Positions 8,438 to 17,945 of a stretch of DNA of 64,000 nucleotides are shown piece after piece; positions within the stretch are counted from its first letter, which is position 1; every line of letters starts with the position of its first letter. Source of the stretch: Chitinophaga sp. Cy-1792. GTDB taxonomy: Bacteria; Bacteroidota; Bacteroidia; Chitinophagales; Chitinophagaceae. The DNA lies in contig NZ_VWWO01000001.1 in assembly GCF_011752935.1 (NCBI RefSeq), positions 1,984,001-2,048,000 of the forward strand, in the 5' to 3' direction. Both the position numbers and the translations under genes were made by a program. The notes under the pieces were generated by a model. The model saw nothing but the letters and a program-made list of their open reading frames with translations, was not told the origin of the DNA and did not search any database.

Positions 8438-8498
8438 GATTTGATAGCGATCCCCGTAGAACGAAAAACTGCAAATCCACCACAGAAAAGTATTTTAT

Positions 8499-10610
8499 AT
8501 GCAAAGCTTCAGAACAGAACTCGAAAATCCCATCGTAGAACGTGATATTATTGAGCTGGAGAAAAAAATCCGTTTGTACCGTGAAGGACAGATCCCGGAT
8601 GAGAAATTCCGCAGCCTCCGCCTGGCACGTGGCGTCTATGGCCAGCGCCAGCCTGGTGTTCAGATGGTGCGTATCAAATTGCCCTATGGTAAAATGACCC
8701 TAAAGCAATGGCACCGTATCACCGAAGTTTCCGATGAATACGCTACCGGTAATCTTCACCTGACCACCCGACAAGACGTACAGATCCACTTTGTGAGCCT
8801 GGACAGAACACCTGAACTATGGTCTAAACTCGACCTCGACGATATCACCATCCGTGAAGCCTGCGGCAACACGGTACGTAACATCACTGCTTCTGACAAA
8901 GCCGGCATCGATCCTAATGAGCCGTTTGATATAACTCCTTATGCAGATGCAGCATTCCGCTACTTCCTGCGTAACCCTATCTGTCAGGATATGGGCCGCA
9001 AAATTAAAATCGCCTTCTCTTCTTCCGACAAGGACACTGCCTGGACATTCATGCACGATTTCGGCATGATACCTAAAGTGAAAGAGGTAAACGGCCAGCT
9101 GGTACGTGGTTTCAAAGTACTGGTAGGCGGCGGCCTCGGCGCACAGCCTTTCCTGGCTAAAGTGGCATTCGAATTCCTGGAAGAAGATCAGCTGATCCCT
9201 TACATCGAAAACGTACTGCGCGTATTTGACCGCTATGGCGAAAGAACCAGCAGACACAAAGCCAGAATGAAATTCCTGGTACAGAAACTGGGATGGGAAG
9301 AGTTTGACCGCCTGGTAAAAGAAGAGCACGCAGCGATAAAAAACAAGACTTTCAAAGTTGACTATAACGCCTATCAGCAAACAGTTCCGCCAGTAGTTGG
9401 TACTGTTCCGGCCTTTACCATTAAAGACCCCAAACAATTCGAAGCCTGGAAAGCTACCAACGTTTTTGAGCAGAAACAGAAAGGTTACTATGGCGCCTAT
9501 ATCAAAGTGCCATTAGGTGATATCTCTTCTGTAACCAGCCGTAAACTGATTGAAGCACTCCGTCCTGTTGTAGCAGACGATGTGCGTGTAACCGCCAACC
9601 AGGGATTATTACTGAAATATATTCTGCCTGTTCATCTTCCTTATGTTTACAGCGTGCTGGAAGCAGAAGGCTTTGGTAACCCGGGCTTCGACAGTATTGC
9701 AGATATCACGGCCTGCCCCGGTACAGATACCTGCAACCTGGCTATCTCCAGCAGCACCGGTATTTCCAAGGCACTGGAAGATGTAATTGCGGCTGAATTC
9801 CCTGATTTGGTATATAACAAGGATATTAAAATCAAGATCAGCGGTTGTATGAACTCCTGCGGTCAGCATGGTATCGCGAGCATCGGCTTCCATGGCTCTT
9901 CCCTGAAGAGTGGTGGTAAAACATTACCTGCCCTGCAGGTACTGCTCGGTGGCGGTATCGTAGGCGACGGCGAAGGTCGTGTAGCCGATAAGGTGATTAA
10001 AGTTCCAAGCCGCCGCGGACCAGATGTACTACGTACCCTCCTCCATGACTACGAAATCAATGGCCAGGAACACGAACTGTTCAACCAGTACTACGATCGT
10101 CAGGGTGAAAAATATTTCTACGAATTACTGAAACCACTTGCAGACCTCACCACCCTGACAGATGAATCTTTCATCGACTGGGGCCAGGCACAGCAATTTG
10201 CTACTGCTATCGGCGTAGGCGAATGTGCCGGCGTAGTGATCGACCTGGTAGCTACTCTGCTCCTGGAAGCAGAAGAAAAACTGGACCTGACAGCAGAATC
10301 ATTCGCTAATAATCAATACGCGGATGGCATCTACCAGGCTTATTCTTCCTTTGTACAAACTGCAAAAGCACTGCTCCTCGGAGAAGGCGTTGCATGTAAT
10401 ACACAAACCGGTATCATCAACGACTTCGATAAAACTTTCGTAGCTACCGGCCTGTTCAGCTTCGAAAAGGATTTCAGATCACTGGTGTTACAGATCAATG
10501 AAAATCAACCTGGTGAAGCGTTTGGTAAAGCATATTTCAAACAGGCGCAGGATTTTTACAATGCGGCACAGACTTTCCGCGTACAGAAAGCAGCAACAGT
10601 ACAGGCATAA
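8499..10610 (+). CDS. Siroheme- and [4Fe-4S]-dependent sulfite (or nitrite) reductase with C-terminal helical extension
   Basis: 703 residues. It has two ferredoxin-like/reductase half-repeats, as in NirA/SirA-type enzymes; substrate-side basic motifs include TTRQDVQIHF. The cluster/siroheme cysteines are C406-x5-C412 (TACPGTDTC) and C450-x3-C454 (SGCMNSC). About 160 residues follow the core (from about 545): an acidic helical region that is not part of classical sulfite reductase and looks like the HEPN-like extension seen in Bacteroidota homologues. Sulfite rather than nitrite is favoured because the operon makes siroheme and its leader encodes a Cys-rich peptide. The reaction is six-electron reduction of sulfite to sulfide for cysteine synthesis, in the cytoplasm. 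cobA follows after 53 bases. Confidence 0.88.
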   Translation: MQSFRTELENPIVERDIIELEKKIRLYREGQIPDEKFRSLRLARGVYGQRQPGVQMVRIKLPYGKMTLKQWHRITEVSDEYATGNLHLTTRQDVQIHFVSLDRTPELWSKLDLDDITIREACGNTVRNITASDKAGIDPNEPFDITPYADAAFRYFLRNPICQDMGRKIKIAFSSSDKDTAWTFMHDFGMIPKVKEVNGQLVRGFKVLVGGGLGAQPFLAKVAFEFLEEDQLIPYIENVLRVFDRYGERTSRHKARMKFLVQKLGWEEFDRLVKEEHAAIKNKTFKVDYNAYQQTVPPVVGTVPAFTIKDPKQFEAWKATNVFEQKQKGYYGAYIKVPLGDISSVTSRKLIEALRPVVADDVRVTANQGLLLKYILPVHLPYVYSVLEAEGFGNPGFDSIADITACPGTDTCNLAISSSTGISKALEDVIAAEFPDLVYNKDIKIKISGCMNSCGQHGIASIGFHGSSLKSGGKTLPALQVLLGGGIVGDGEGRVADKVIKVPSRRGPDVLRTLLHDYEINGQEHELFNQYYDRQGEKYFYELLKPLADLTTLTDESFIDWGQAQQFATAIGVGECAGVVIDLVATLLLEAEEKLDLTAESFANNQYADGIYQAYSSFVQTAKALLLGEGVACNTQTGIINDFDKTFVATGLFSFEKDFRSLVLQINENQPGEAFGKAYFKQAQDFYNAAQTFRVQKAATVQA

Positions 10611-10663
10611 TCACTGCTGTGCACGGAAATCAAATTTTATTATCTTTCTAAATCTTACAACTC

Positions 10664-11440
10664 ATGCAGCATATACAACCGAAACTCACCCTCGTTGGCG
10701 CCGGACCTGGTGATCCAGAACTGATCACCGTAAAGGGCCTGAAGGCAATTCAAAATGCAAGGGTGATACTCTATGATGCACTCTCTAATAATGAATTGCT
10801 GGAACACGCACCTGCCAACTGCCTGTGCAGGTTCGTAGGAAAACGAGCGGGGATGCATGTATATCCGCAGGAAGAAATCAACCGCATGATTGTAAAATAT
10901 GCACTGGCTTATGGTAGTGTGGTACGACTCAAAGGCGGCGACTCCTTTGTGTTTGGCAGAGGTTCTGAAGAAATCGCCTATGCACAGCAGTTCGGTATCG
11001 CTACTGAAGTGATCCCGGGAATAACGAGTGCCATTGCGGTACCAGGTATGAACCAGATACCTGTTACCGCAAGAAATGTAAGCGAAGGATTCTGGGTAAT
11101 TACAGGCCAGACGAGGTCCGGACAATTATCCCGCGATTTGGAACATGCTATCGCTGCTAACACCACAGTTGTCATTCTCATGGGTATGTCTAAACTGCCG
11201 GAAATAGCTGAACTGTACACCGCGGCGGGTAAAGGAGATATTCCTGCAGCCATCATCCAGAACGGTACCATGCCCGACCAGCAGATTGGTGTAGGCAATG
11301 CGGCAGAACTGCCGCTGATCGCCGAAAAACATCAGCTGCACAACCCGGCTATTATCGTGATAGGTGAGGTGGTTCGCTTCCACGAAGCGTTCCAGGCACT
11401 GCAGACGAAAGTAGCAGAAGGACTTAAAATTGCAGTATAA
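10664..11440 (+). CDS. cobA: Uroporphyrinogen-III C-methyltransferase (SUMT)
   Basis: 258 residues with the whole SUMT signature: VGAGPGDPELITVKG at the N-terminus, VRLKGGDSFVFGRG for SAM/substrate binding, and VIPGITSAIAVPG. It methylates uroporphyrinogen III twice to make precorrin-2, the first committed step to siroheme. Its stop codon overlaps the start of the next gene (TAATG at 11438), so the two are translationally coupled. Placement after sulfite reductase indicates that it serves that enzyme's cofactor; no cobalamin genes are nearby. Confidence 0.93.
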   Translation: MQHIQPKLTLVGAGPGDPELITVKGLKAIQNARVILYDALSNNELLEHAPANCLCRFVGKRAGMHVYPQEEINRMIVKYALAYGSVVRLKGGDSFVFGRGSEEIAYAQQFGIATEVIPGITSAIAVPGMNQIPVTARNVSEGFWVITGQTRSGQLSRDLEHAIAANTTVVILMGMSKLPEIAELYTAAGKGDIPAAIIQNGTMPDQQIGVGNAAELPLIAEKHQLHNPAIIVIGEVVRFHEAFQALQTKVAEGLKIAV

Positions 11441-12036
11441 TGGAAGAAAATCATTTGTTTCCCGTATTCTTCAAACTGAACCGACTCCAGGTGCTGGTAG
11501 TTGGTGGTGGAAATGTAGGGCTCGAAAAAGTGAATGCAATGGTGCAAAACTCGCCGGCAGCCAATATTACGGTGGTGTCGCTGAGCTTCCTGCCTGAGTT
11601 GCAGACACTGGCGAAACAGTTCGGGAATGTAACCCTGATACAAAAAGCCTTTTCCTGCGGCGATCTGCTGGGAAAAGACCTGGTAATAGCTGCTACCAAT
11701 GATAAGGAGCTGAACCTGTGTGTCTGGGAAAAAGCAAAGGGAAGCAAAGTCCTGATAAATGTGGCAGATACACCTGAGCTCTGCGACTTCTATCTGGGTT
11801 CAATTGTACAGAAAGGCAATCTGAAACTGGCTATATCTACCAATGGGAAATCCCCTACGGTAGCCAAAAGATTAAAACAGGTATTGCAGGAAGCCATACC
11901 CGATACATTAGATGAAGTACTTAATAAGTTGCATATTATCCGTGATAAGCTGAAAGGCGATTTCGCGGCGAAAGTGAAAAAACTGAACAGTCTGACAGAT
12001 GTATTGGTAGATCCTGCCACCAAAGAAATAGAATAG
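11440..12036 (+). CDS. Precorrin-2 dehydrogenase / sirohydrochlorin ferrochelatase (CysG N-terminal/Met8p type)
   Basis: 198 residues. The NAD-binding loop VVGGGNVGLEKVNAM is near residues 17-31, followed by VIAATNDKELN and the catalytic-Asp region NVADTPELCDFY, then ISTNGKSPTVAKRLKQ, all as in the N-terminal half of CysG and in Met8p. It oxidises precorrin-2 to sirohydrochlorin and probably inserts iron to give siroheme. In E. coli this activity is fused to SUMT; here the two are separate overlapping genes. It is the last gene of the operon, which ends in the structured element at 12035-12168. Confidence 0.9.
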   Translation: MEENHLFPVFFKLNRLQVLVVGGGNVGLEKVNAMVQNSPAANITVVSLSFLPELQTLAKQFGNVTLIQKAFSCGDLLGKDLVIAATNDKELNLCVWEKAKGSKVLINVADTPELCDFYLGSIVQKGNLKLAISTNGKSPTVAKRLKQVLQEAIPDTLDEVLNKLHIIRDKLKGDFAAKVKKLNSLTDVLVDPATKEIE

Positions 12037-12168
12037 AAGCTATCTCAAAAATTGGTTGTGGGCGGCGGCCCACCGCGCGGAGCGCGGAACCAAACCAAAT
12101 GATACCGAAGGTATCATTTGCGAATCAATTGCAGATGATTATTGATGAAACATTTTGAGACAGCTTCT
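12035..12168. repeat. 134-base multi-hairpin element closed by a 16-base inverted repeat
   Basis: Outer arms 12035-12050 and 12153-12168 pair with one mismatch (AGAAGCTATCTCAAAA against TTTTGAGACAGCTTCT) and are followed by T6. Inside are TTGGTT/AACCAA (12052-12057 with 12088-12093) enclosing two GC-rich hairpins (12058-12073 and 12074-12086), a perfect 11-bp hairpin (12096-12106 with 12110-12120), and ATCAAT/ATTGAT (12124-12129 with 12141-12146). The whole folds as a closed multi-branch structure. It probably terminates the cys operon. It may be a miniature inverted-repeat element, but no target duplication is evident. Confidence 0.7.
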
Positions 12169-12184
12169 TTTTTTGTATGGTTTT

Positions 12185-12208
12185 GGCCTGCGTGAGCAGG
12201 CCTTTTTT
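12185..12208 (+). terminator. Second terminator after the siroheme operon
   Basis: GGCCTGC-GTGA-GCAGGCC (12185-12202) followed by T6. It stands in tandem after the multi-hairpin element and before the convergent DUF488 gene. Confidence 0.8.
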
Positions 12209-12210
12209 AT

Positions 12211-12561
12211 TTAATGATGTTTTCTATTTAGTACCTCCGCCAGCACCACTGCCTGGTTATGTTCCTCATCTTTCGCACCATAAACCAGGGTAACACGCTC
12301 ATGTGCTGCCTTCTTACTTATCTCTTCCAGCAGTGCTTTATGATCCTGCAATTCATGTTCATACTTTTTCCTGAATTCCGGGTATTTCTCTGGTTCATGA
12401 TTAAACCATTTCCGTAGTTCGTCGGTAGGCGCGATATCTTTCAACCATTCGTCTACGTGGGCTTTATCTTTCGATAAACCCCTTGGCCAGAGGCGGTCTA
12501 CCAGGATACGGTAACCATCCTCTTTGCTGTATTGCATATAAACACGTTTGATCTGTATCAT
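12211..12561 (-). CDS. DUF488 family protein (YeaO-like)
   Basis: 116 residues covering a complete DUF488 domain. The conserved features are the N-terminal KRVY, DRLWPRGLSKDKA, WLKDIAPTDELRKWFNH and the terminal VTLVYGAKDEEHNQAVVL. The family is widespread and has no settled biochemical function. The gene stands alone between the siroheme operon and a large membrane protein gene. No signal peptide, so presumably cytoplasmic. Confidence 0.85.
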   Translation of the reverse strand: MIQIKRVYMQYSKEDGYRILVDRLWPRGLSKDKAHVDEWLKDIAPTDELRKWFNHEPEKYPEFRKKYEHELQDHKALLEEISKKAAHERVTLVYGAKDEEHNQAVVLAEVLNRKHH

Positions 12562-12599
12562 ATTCTAATAACCCGCAAAGTCGCCAAAAGGTTGCCGGA

Positions 12600-14192
12600 T
12601 CAGTTGGTAGCCAGTACCGTATTACTGTTGTTGATACTGCCCGGTTTATAGTAGTATTCCACTTTAACGCCTTGTGGCAGCCTGGATTCGAATTCTTTCA
12701 GGTGGGTGAGCATACCATCTGCCGTTTCCGGTACGGTGGCGTAAAAGCTCACTATTGGTTCCGCACAGATATAGTTATTGGGTACTTCCCAGGTAGCAAT
12801 TTTATACCAGTGGGTAGATAAATCCGGTTCAAACCATTTATCATAGATGATCGCCACTTTAGCATTGTGTCTGGTGACGAGGTTCTGGAGGTAGGCAGAA
12901 TTATATGTTTTGTTCATCTTGGCTTTGGCCACTTCGTTATTACCGAGCCCCCAGAGGTCCAGCATGGTAATATCGCCGAGGAAGCTGATGGCTCCTACGT
13001 CGTTGGCGGCCACGGTGCTGCCGTTGTAATATTGCTTCACGAACAGGGCCATCTGGTATTGCTGGTCGTAGATATTGCCGCTGCAACGGATCGCGTGCGG
13101 GAAGGAATTTACAGCCCTTGGTACCAGGTTAAACAGGAAGATGCCAAATACAAAGGCATAGGCCCAGGTATGTGTCTGTTTGATTTTGGCAGGTGTGTAC
13201 CATTTCAGGAAAACGATGGTAAGATGGAAGAAGCCAAGTACAACCAGGTAAGCTTCGTAGCGGTACAGGTAGCCGGCAGCAGCAGTAAAGGAGTGCATGG
13301 TGGCGCTGAAAGTAAAGATGATAAAGGCCCAGAACTCGCGGTCATATTCCTTTCTGCGGAATTTATCGGCCAGTACCAGCACCACAATAACGAAGATGCC
13401 ACTCATGACGCTGGTAAGTTCCAGGAAGGATTTAGTATCATTCAGTAAGCCTATAACCTGTAATTTACCTTTGAGTAATAAGGAGTTAGGGAGAAAATAA
13501 CCGCCTTTGCTCTGCATATATAACCCAAAGATGATTACCGGTGAGATAGCGATCAGTCCCAACATACCGCCGGCAAAAATTTTACGTTTGAATGCGAGGA
13601 TCAGGCATACGCCCAACACCGTATAGGCGTTCTCGTAGCGGCAGGCTACCATCAGGAAACCCCACAGGGAAGGGATGATCCAATCGCCCAGACTATATTT
13701 ATCATCCATCAGCCTTGATACACAACGATGTGTGAATATGAGTGTCAGGGCCATTTGCACGGTATGCTCCATGCCTAATATCGTCATAAACGGCAATGGT
13801 GCTATGAACATAGTCAGCAACATACCGAAGGTCTGCCTTTGTGTGCTGAGCCCTGAATATTTAGCCAGTTCGCGCTGCATTTCCCAGAGGAGCAGGATAG
13901 AGCCGGCGGCACAGATGACCAGTGGCCACCAGGGCGCCACGCCGAAAATTTTAAAGCAGAGACTTAATAATATCGTGTACAGCAGCGAAGAAGAGGAAGA
14001 TACCCATTCTGATGGGGAGAGCCCCCATACATGATGTACGGCCACATTTTTGGCTACTGCCATGTGGATAAAAGCGTCGTCGAGGGGATAGCTGATAATA
14101 CCGTTATTTTTTCTCAAGGCGAGAAATTCCAGTACAGCAACAATTATCAGTAATACTGATAACACAATGGTAAAGGGCAGATATTTTTTCAT
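12600..14192 (-). CDS. Multi-spanning membrane protein, GT-C glycosyltransferase-like
   Basis: 530 residues with about ten hydrophobic segments over the first 370 residues and a soluble C-terminal part of about 150 residues. An acidic pair directly after the first membrane segment (YPLDDAFIHMAVAKN) is placed like the catalytic loop of GT-C lipid-linked sugar transferases. Later aromatic-rich loops fit this, for example WVSSSSSLLYT and the periplasmic DVGAISFLGD with LDLWGLGNNEV. The family resemblance is general, and donor and acceptor are unknown. No glycan-synthesis neighbours are present. Transcribed leftward, 38 bases from DUF488. Confidence 0.55.
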   Translation of the reverse strand: MKKYLPFTIVLSVLLIIVAVLEFLALRKNNGIISYPLDDAFIHMAVAKNVAVHHVWGLSPSEWVSSSSSLLYTILLSLCFKIFGVAPWWPLVICAAGSILLLWEMQRELAKYSGLSTQRQTFGMLLTMFIAPLPFMTILGMEHTVQMALTLIFTHRCVSRLMDDKYSLGDWIIPSLWGFLMVACRYENAYTVLGVCLILAFKRKIFAGGMLGLIAISPVIIFGLYMQSKGGYFLPNSLLLKGKLQVIGLLNDTKSFLELTSVMSGIFVIVVLVLADKFRRKEYDREFWAFIIFTFSATMHSFTAAAGYLYRYEAYLVVLGFFHLTIVFLKWYTPAKIKQTHTWAYAFVFGIFLFNLVPRAVNSFPHAIRCSGNIYDQQYQMALFVKQYYNGSTVAANDVGAISFLGDITMLDLWGLGNNEVAKAKMNKTYNSAYLQNLVTRHNAKVAIIYDKWFEPDLSTHWYKIATWEVPNNYICAEPIVSFYATVPETADGMLTHLKEFESRLPQGVKVEYYYKPGSINNSNTVLATN

Positions 14193-14381
14193 GAATCACA
14201 TTATACAATTATCAAAAAAATGTAATCGGTTAAATGCGGTAGAACATCAGGAAGGTTAAAACTATCAAACCTGCCGGTATAGGGGCAATCACACGTTTTT
14301 CTGGGATGTTTCCGGTAGGTGTTGGCAATAAATACAGCCCCAAATATATGTAAAAAAAGTAAACTTCCTATCTTTAGCGCT

Positions 14382-15038
14382 ATGGAAGGACAACAGCAGA
14401 TAATCGATAAAACAGTGGCATATGTACGCCAGGAACTGGCCGAAGCAGAAGGTGGACACGACTGGTGGCATATTTACCGGGTGTGGAAACAAGCTAAACA
14501 TATTTCAAAAAGTGAAAATGTAAATATGCTGGTTGTGGAGCTGGGCGCGTTATTGCATGATATCGCCGATTCCAAGTTCAACGGCGGCGATGAAGAAGTA
14601 GGACCGGCGAAAGCGGTAGCGTTTATGCGTTCCCTCGGGCTGCCGGAAGAGGTGATTACACATGTGGAAAACATTGTACGCTATATTTCCTTTAAAGGCG
14701 GACATAACGAAAATGGTTTTTATTCGCCGGAGCTGGGTGTGGTGCAGGATGCCGACAGGCTGGATGCCATCGGGGCCATCGGTATTGCCAGGGCTTTTAA
14801 TTACGGCGGGTTTAAAAACAGGGCCCTGTATGACCCGGAGATCGCGCCGGTATTAAACAGAAGTAAGGAAGATTATAAACATAATACTGCCCCTACCATT
14901 AATCATTTCTACGAGAAATTATTATTGTTGAAAGATAAGATGAATACCGCTACCGGTAAGCAACTGGCGCAGCAGCGCCATGCGTTTATGGAGCAATACC
15001 TCGATCAGTTTTATGCTGAGTTTGAGGGCGACAGATAA
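14382..15038 (+). CDS. HD-domain hydrolase (YedJ-like)
   Basis: 218 residues. Metal-binding HD pattern: H26-D in GGHDWWH, H59-D60 in GALLHDIADSKF, then H in the VENIVRYISFKGG segment and D in QDADRLDAIGAIGIAR. This order matches the YedJ/YpgQ group of HD phosphohydrolases acting on nucleotides or other phosphate monoesters. The substrate is not deducible. The start at 14382 (MEGQQ) is favoured because a -7-like TATCTTTA (14369-14376) lies in the longer frame. The 5' leader would then be very short. A strong hairpin follows at 15042. Confidence 0.82.
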   Translation: MEGQQQIIDKTVAYVRQELAEAEGGHDWWHIYRVWKQAKHISKSENVNMLVVELGALLHDIADSKFNGGDEEVGPAKAVAFMRSLGLPEEVITHVENIVRYISFKGGHNENGFYSPELGVVQDADRLDAIGAIGIARAFNYGGFKNRALYDPEIAPVLNRSKEDYKHNTAPTINHFYEKLLLLKDKMNTATGKQLAQQRHAFMEQYLDQFYAEFEGDR

Positions 15039-15041
15039 CAG

Positions 15042-15087
15042 AAAGACGGCTCAAAAGTAAGCTGATAGCCATTTTTGAGCCGTCTTT
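15042..15087. terminator. Terminator after the HD hydrolase gene
   Basis: Perfect 15-bp stem (15042-15056 with 15073-15087), 16-base loop, T4. Its foot GGCTCAAAA/TTTTGAGCC resembles the outer arms of the element at 12035-12168. Confidence 0.85.
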
Positions 15088-15169
15088 TCCTTTATTGGAT
15101 ATTATTATTTGCAATCCTTCCTGCATGATCCGTTCATTAGCGTTTATGCATGAACGTTAGATAATCACC

Positions 15170-15688
15170 TTATATATTGAATAATGCTTTCAGTTCGTCA
15201 GCATCTTCAGGCTTCATTTTACCACCAAGGATCAAACGAAGCTGTCTGCGGCGGAGGGCGCCTTCATATAATTTAATTTCTTCTTCTGTATCTACAGTAA
15301 TTGCAGGCACAGGTCTGGAATTTCCGTTAGGGTCCAGTGCTACAAATGTCATGAAAGCTTCATTTGATTTATAGCGATATTGCTGAACAGGATCTTCTCC
15401 CCAAACTCTCATGTGTACTTCCATGGAAGTATTGAAAGCGCGGGTAACCTTGGCTTCAATATGAACGACGTTACCTAATTTAATAGGGTTCATGAATGAA
15501 ATATTGTCAACTGAGGCCGTAACAACGGGCGCAGCGCAGTGTTTCATACAGGACAGCGCTGCTGCGATGTCCATCCAGTACATCAGGCGGCCACCCATCA
15601 GGTTACCGAAAGTATTGGTATCGTTGGGAAGCACCAGTTCCGTCATTTGTATTAATGAATCCTGCGCTCTTTTAGGCGTTAATGTCAT
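15170..15688 (-). CDS. Acyl-CoA thioesterase (hotdog fold, YciA/ACOT type)
   Basis: 172 residues, single hotdog domain. Characteristic segments are FGNLMGGRLMYWMDIAAALSC on the central helix and the SVDNISFMNPIKLGNVVHIEAKV strand pair, as in hexameric acyl-CoA thioesterases. It hydrolyses acyl-CoA to free acid and CoA in the cytoplasm; chain preference is unknown. A -7 element at 15708-15715 places the transcript start just upstream of the ATG. It stands alone between convergent and divergent neighbours. Confidence 0.88.
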   Translation of the reverse strand: MTLTPKRAQDSLIQMTELVLPNDTNTFGNLMGGRLMYWMDIAAALSCMKHCAAPVVTASVDNISFMNPIKLGNVVHIEAKVTRAFNTSMEVHMRVWGEDPVQQYRYKSNEAFMTFVALDPNGNSRPVPAITVDTEEEIKLYEGALRRRQLRLILGGKMKPEDADELKALFNI

Positions 15689-15707
15689 CTTTTATGTATT
15701 TCGGACG

Positions 15708-15715
15708 CAAATTTA
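15708..15715 (-). promoter_or_regulatory. -7 element of the thioesterase gene
   Basis: Minus strand TAAATTTG matches TAnnTTTG, 20 bases upstream of the start codon. Confidence 0.6.
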
Positions 15716-15974
15716 CAATAAATGTATACGAGGATGCACGCATTAAAAAGAATAGTATTTTATTTTGATAGAGAAATTGAAATTTGTTTACTGTAAGATG
15801 ATAAACAGTTGTGAGAAACCATTGTTTTGACCAGGATATTGAATGATATAGGACGATTGAAGGGAGAATTTTTGTGAATTTCAAAATCAGATGAAATTCG
15901 CTGCCAGCAGGCGTTCGCTGTGGCGGCTCTGCGCCGTTTTAACGAGCCGTTAAGAATGTTCTGTGTATAAAAAC
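15716..15974. other. Gene-free stretch between thioesterase gene and pyrG promoter
   Basis: Only a few small hairpins, for example TTAACG/CGTTAA around 15938-15952. No gene or known RNA is seen. Confidence 0.45.
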
Positions 15975-16004
15975 TTGGGCGCGACGCAAATTTGTGTAAC
16001 TTTG
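15975..16004 (+). promoter_or_regulatory. pyrG promoter
   Basis: TTG (15975-15977), 19 bases, TAACTTTG (15997-16004). The transcript would start near 16011, about 95 bases before the ATG at 16106. The in-frame upstream start at 16028 is possible but adds a non-conserved 26-residue extension. Confidence 0.7.
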
Positions 16005-16009
16005 CATGA

Positions 16010-17752
<1,743 letters not shown>

Positions 17753-17780
17753 CCATTATTATTTAGAATTAATTATATAT

Positions 17781-17811
17781 AAAAGCGCTGACAGTCACTG
17801 TCGGCGCTTTT
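17781..17811. terminator. pyrG terminator
   Basis: 14-bp stem (17781-17794 with 17798-17811, one G-U) with loop TCA and flanking A/T runs. Confidence 0.85.
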
Positions 17812-17913
17812 GTTTTTCCGGCATCTTCCTGTATTTAACAAATCTTTAATAATCAATTAATAAAAAAAACATCCCCTGGCAGGAACCGATGCGGGCTTTG
17901 ATGGAAAAAGGAT

Positions 17914-17921
17914 TACCTTTG
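17914..17921 (+). promoter_or_regulatory. -7 element of yidC
   Basis: TACCTTTG, 24 bases before the ATG at 17946. No TTG at the ideal spacing. Confidence 0.6.
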
Positions 17922-17945
17922 CTGCCTAAATTTTAATTGCATTTC

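Noticed and set aside
8817..9437. 206-codon minus-strand open frame inside the sulfite reductase gene
   Set aside because: Antisense to a region with clear sulfite reductase conservation; no domain and no promoter.
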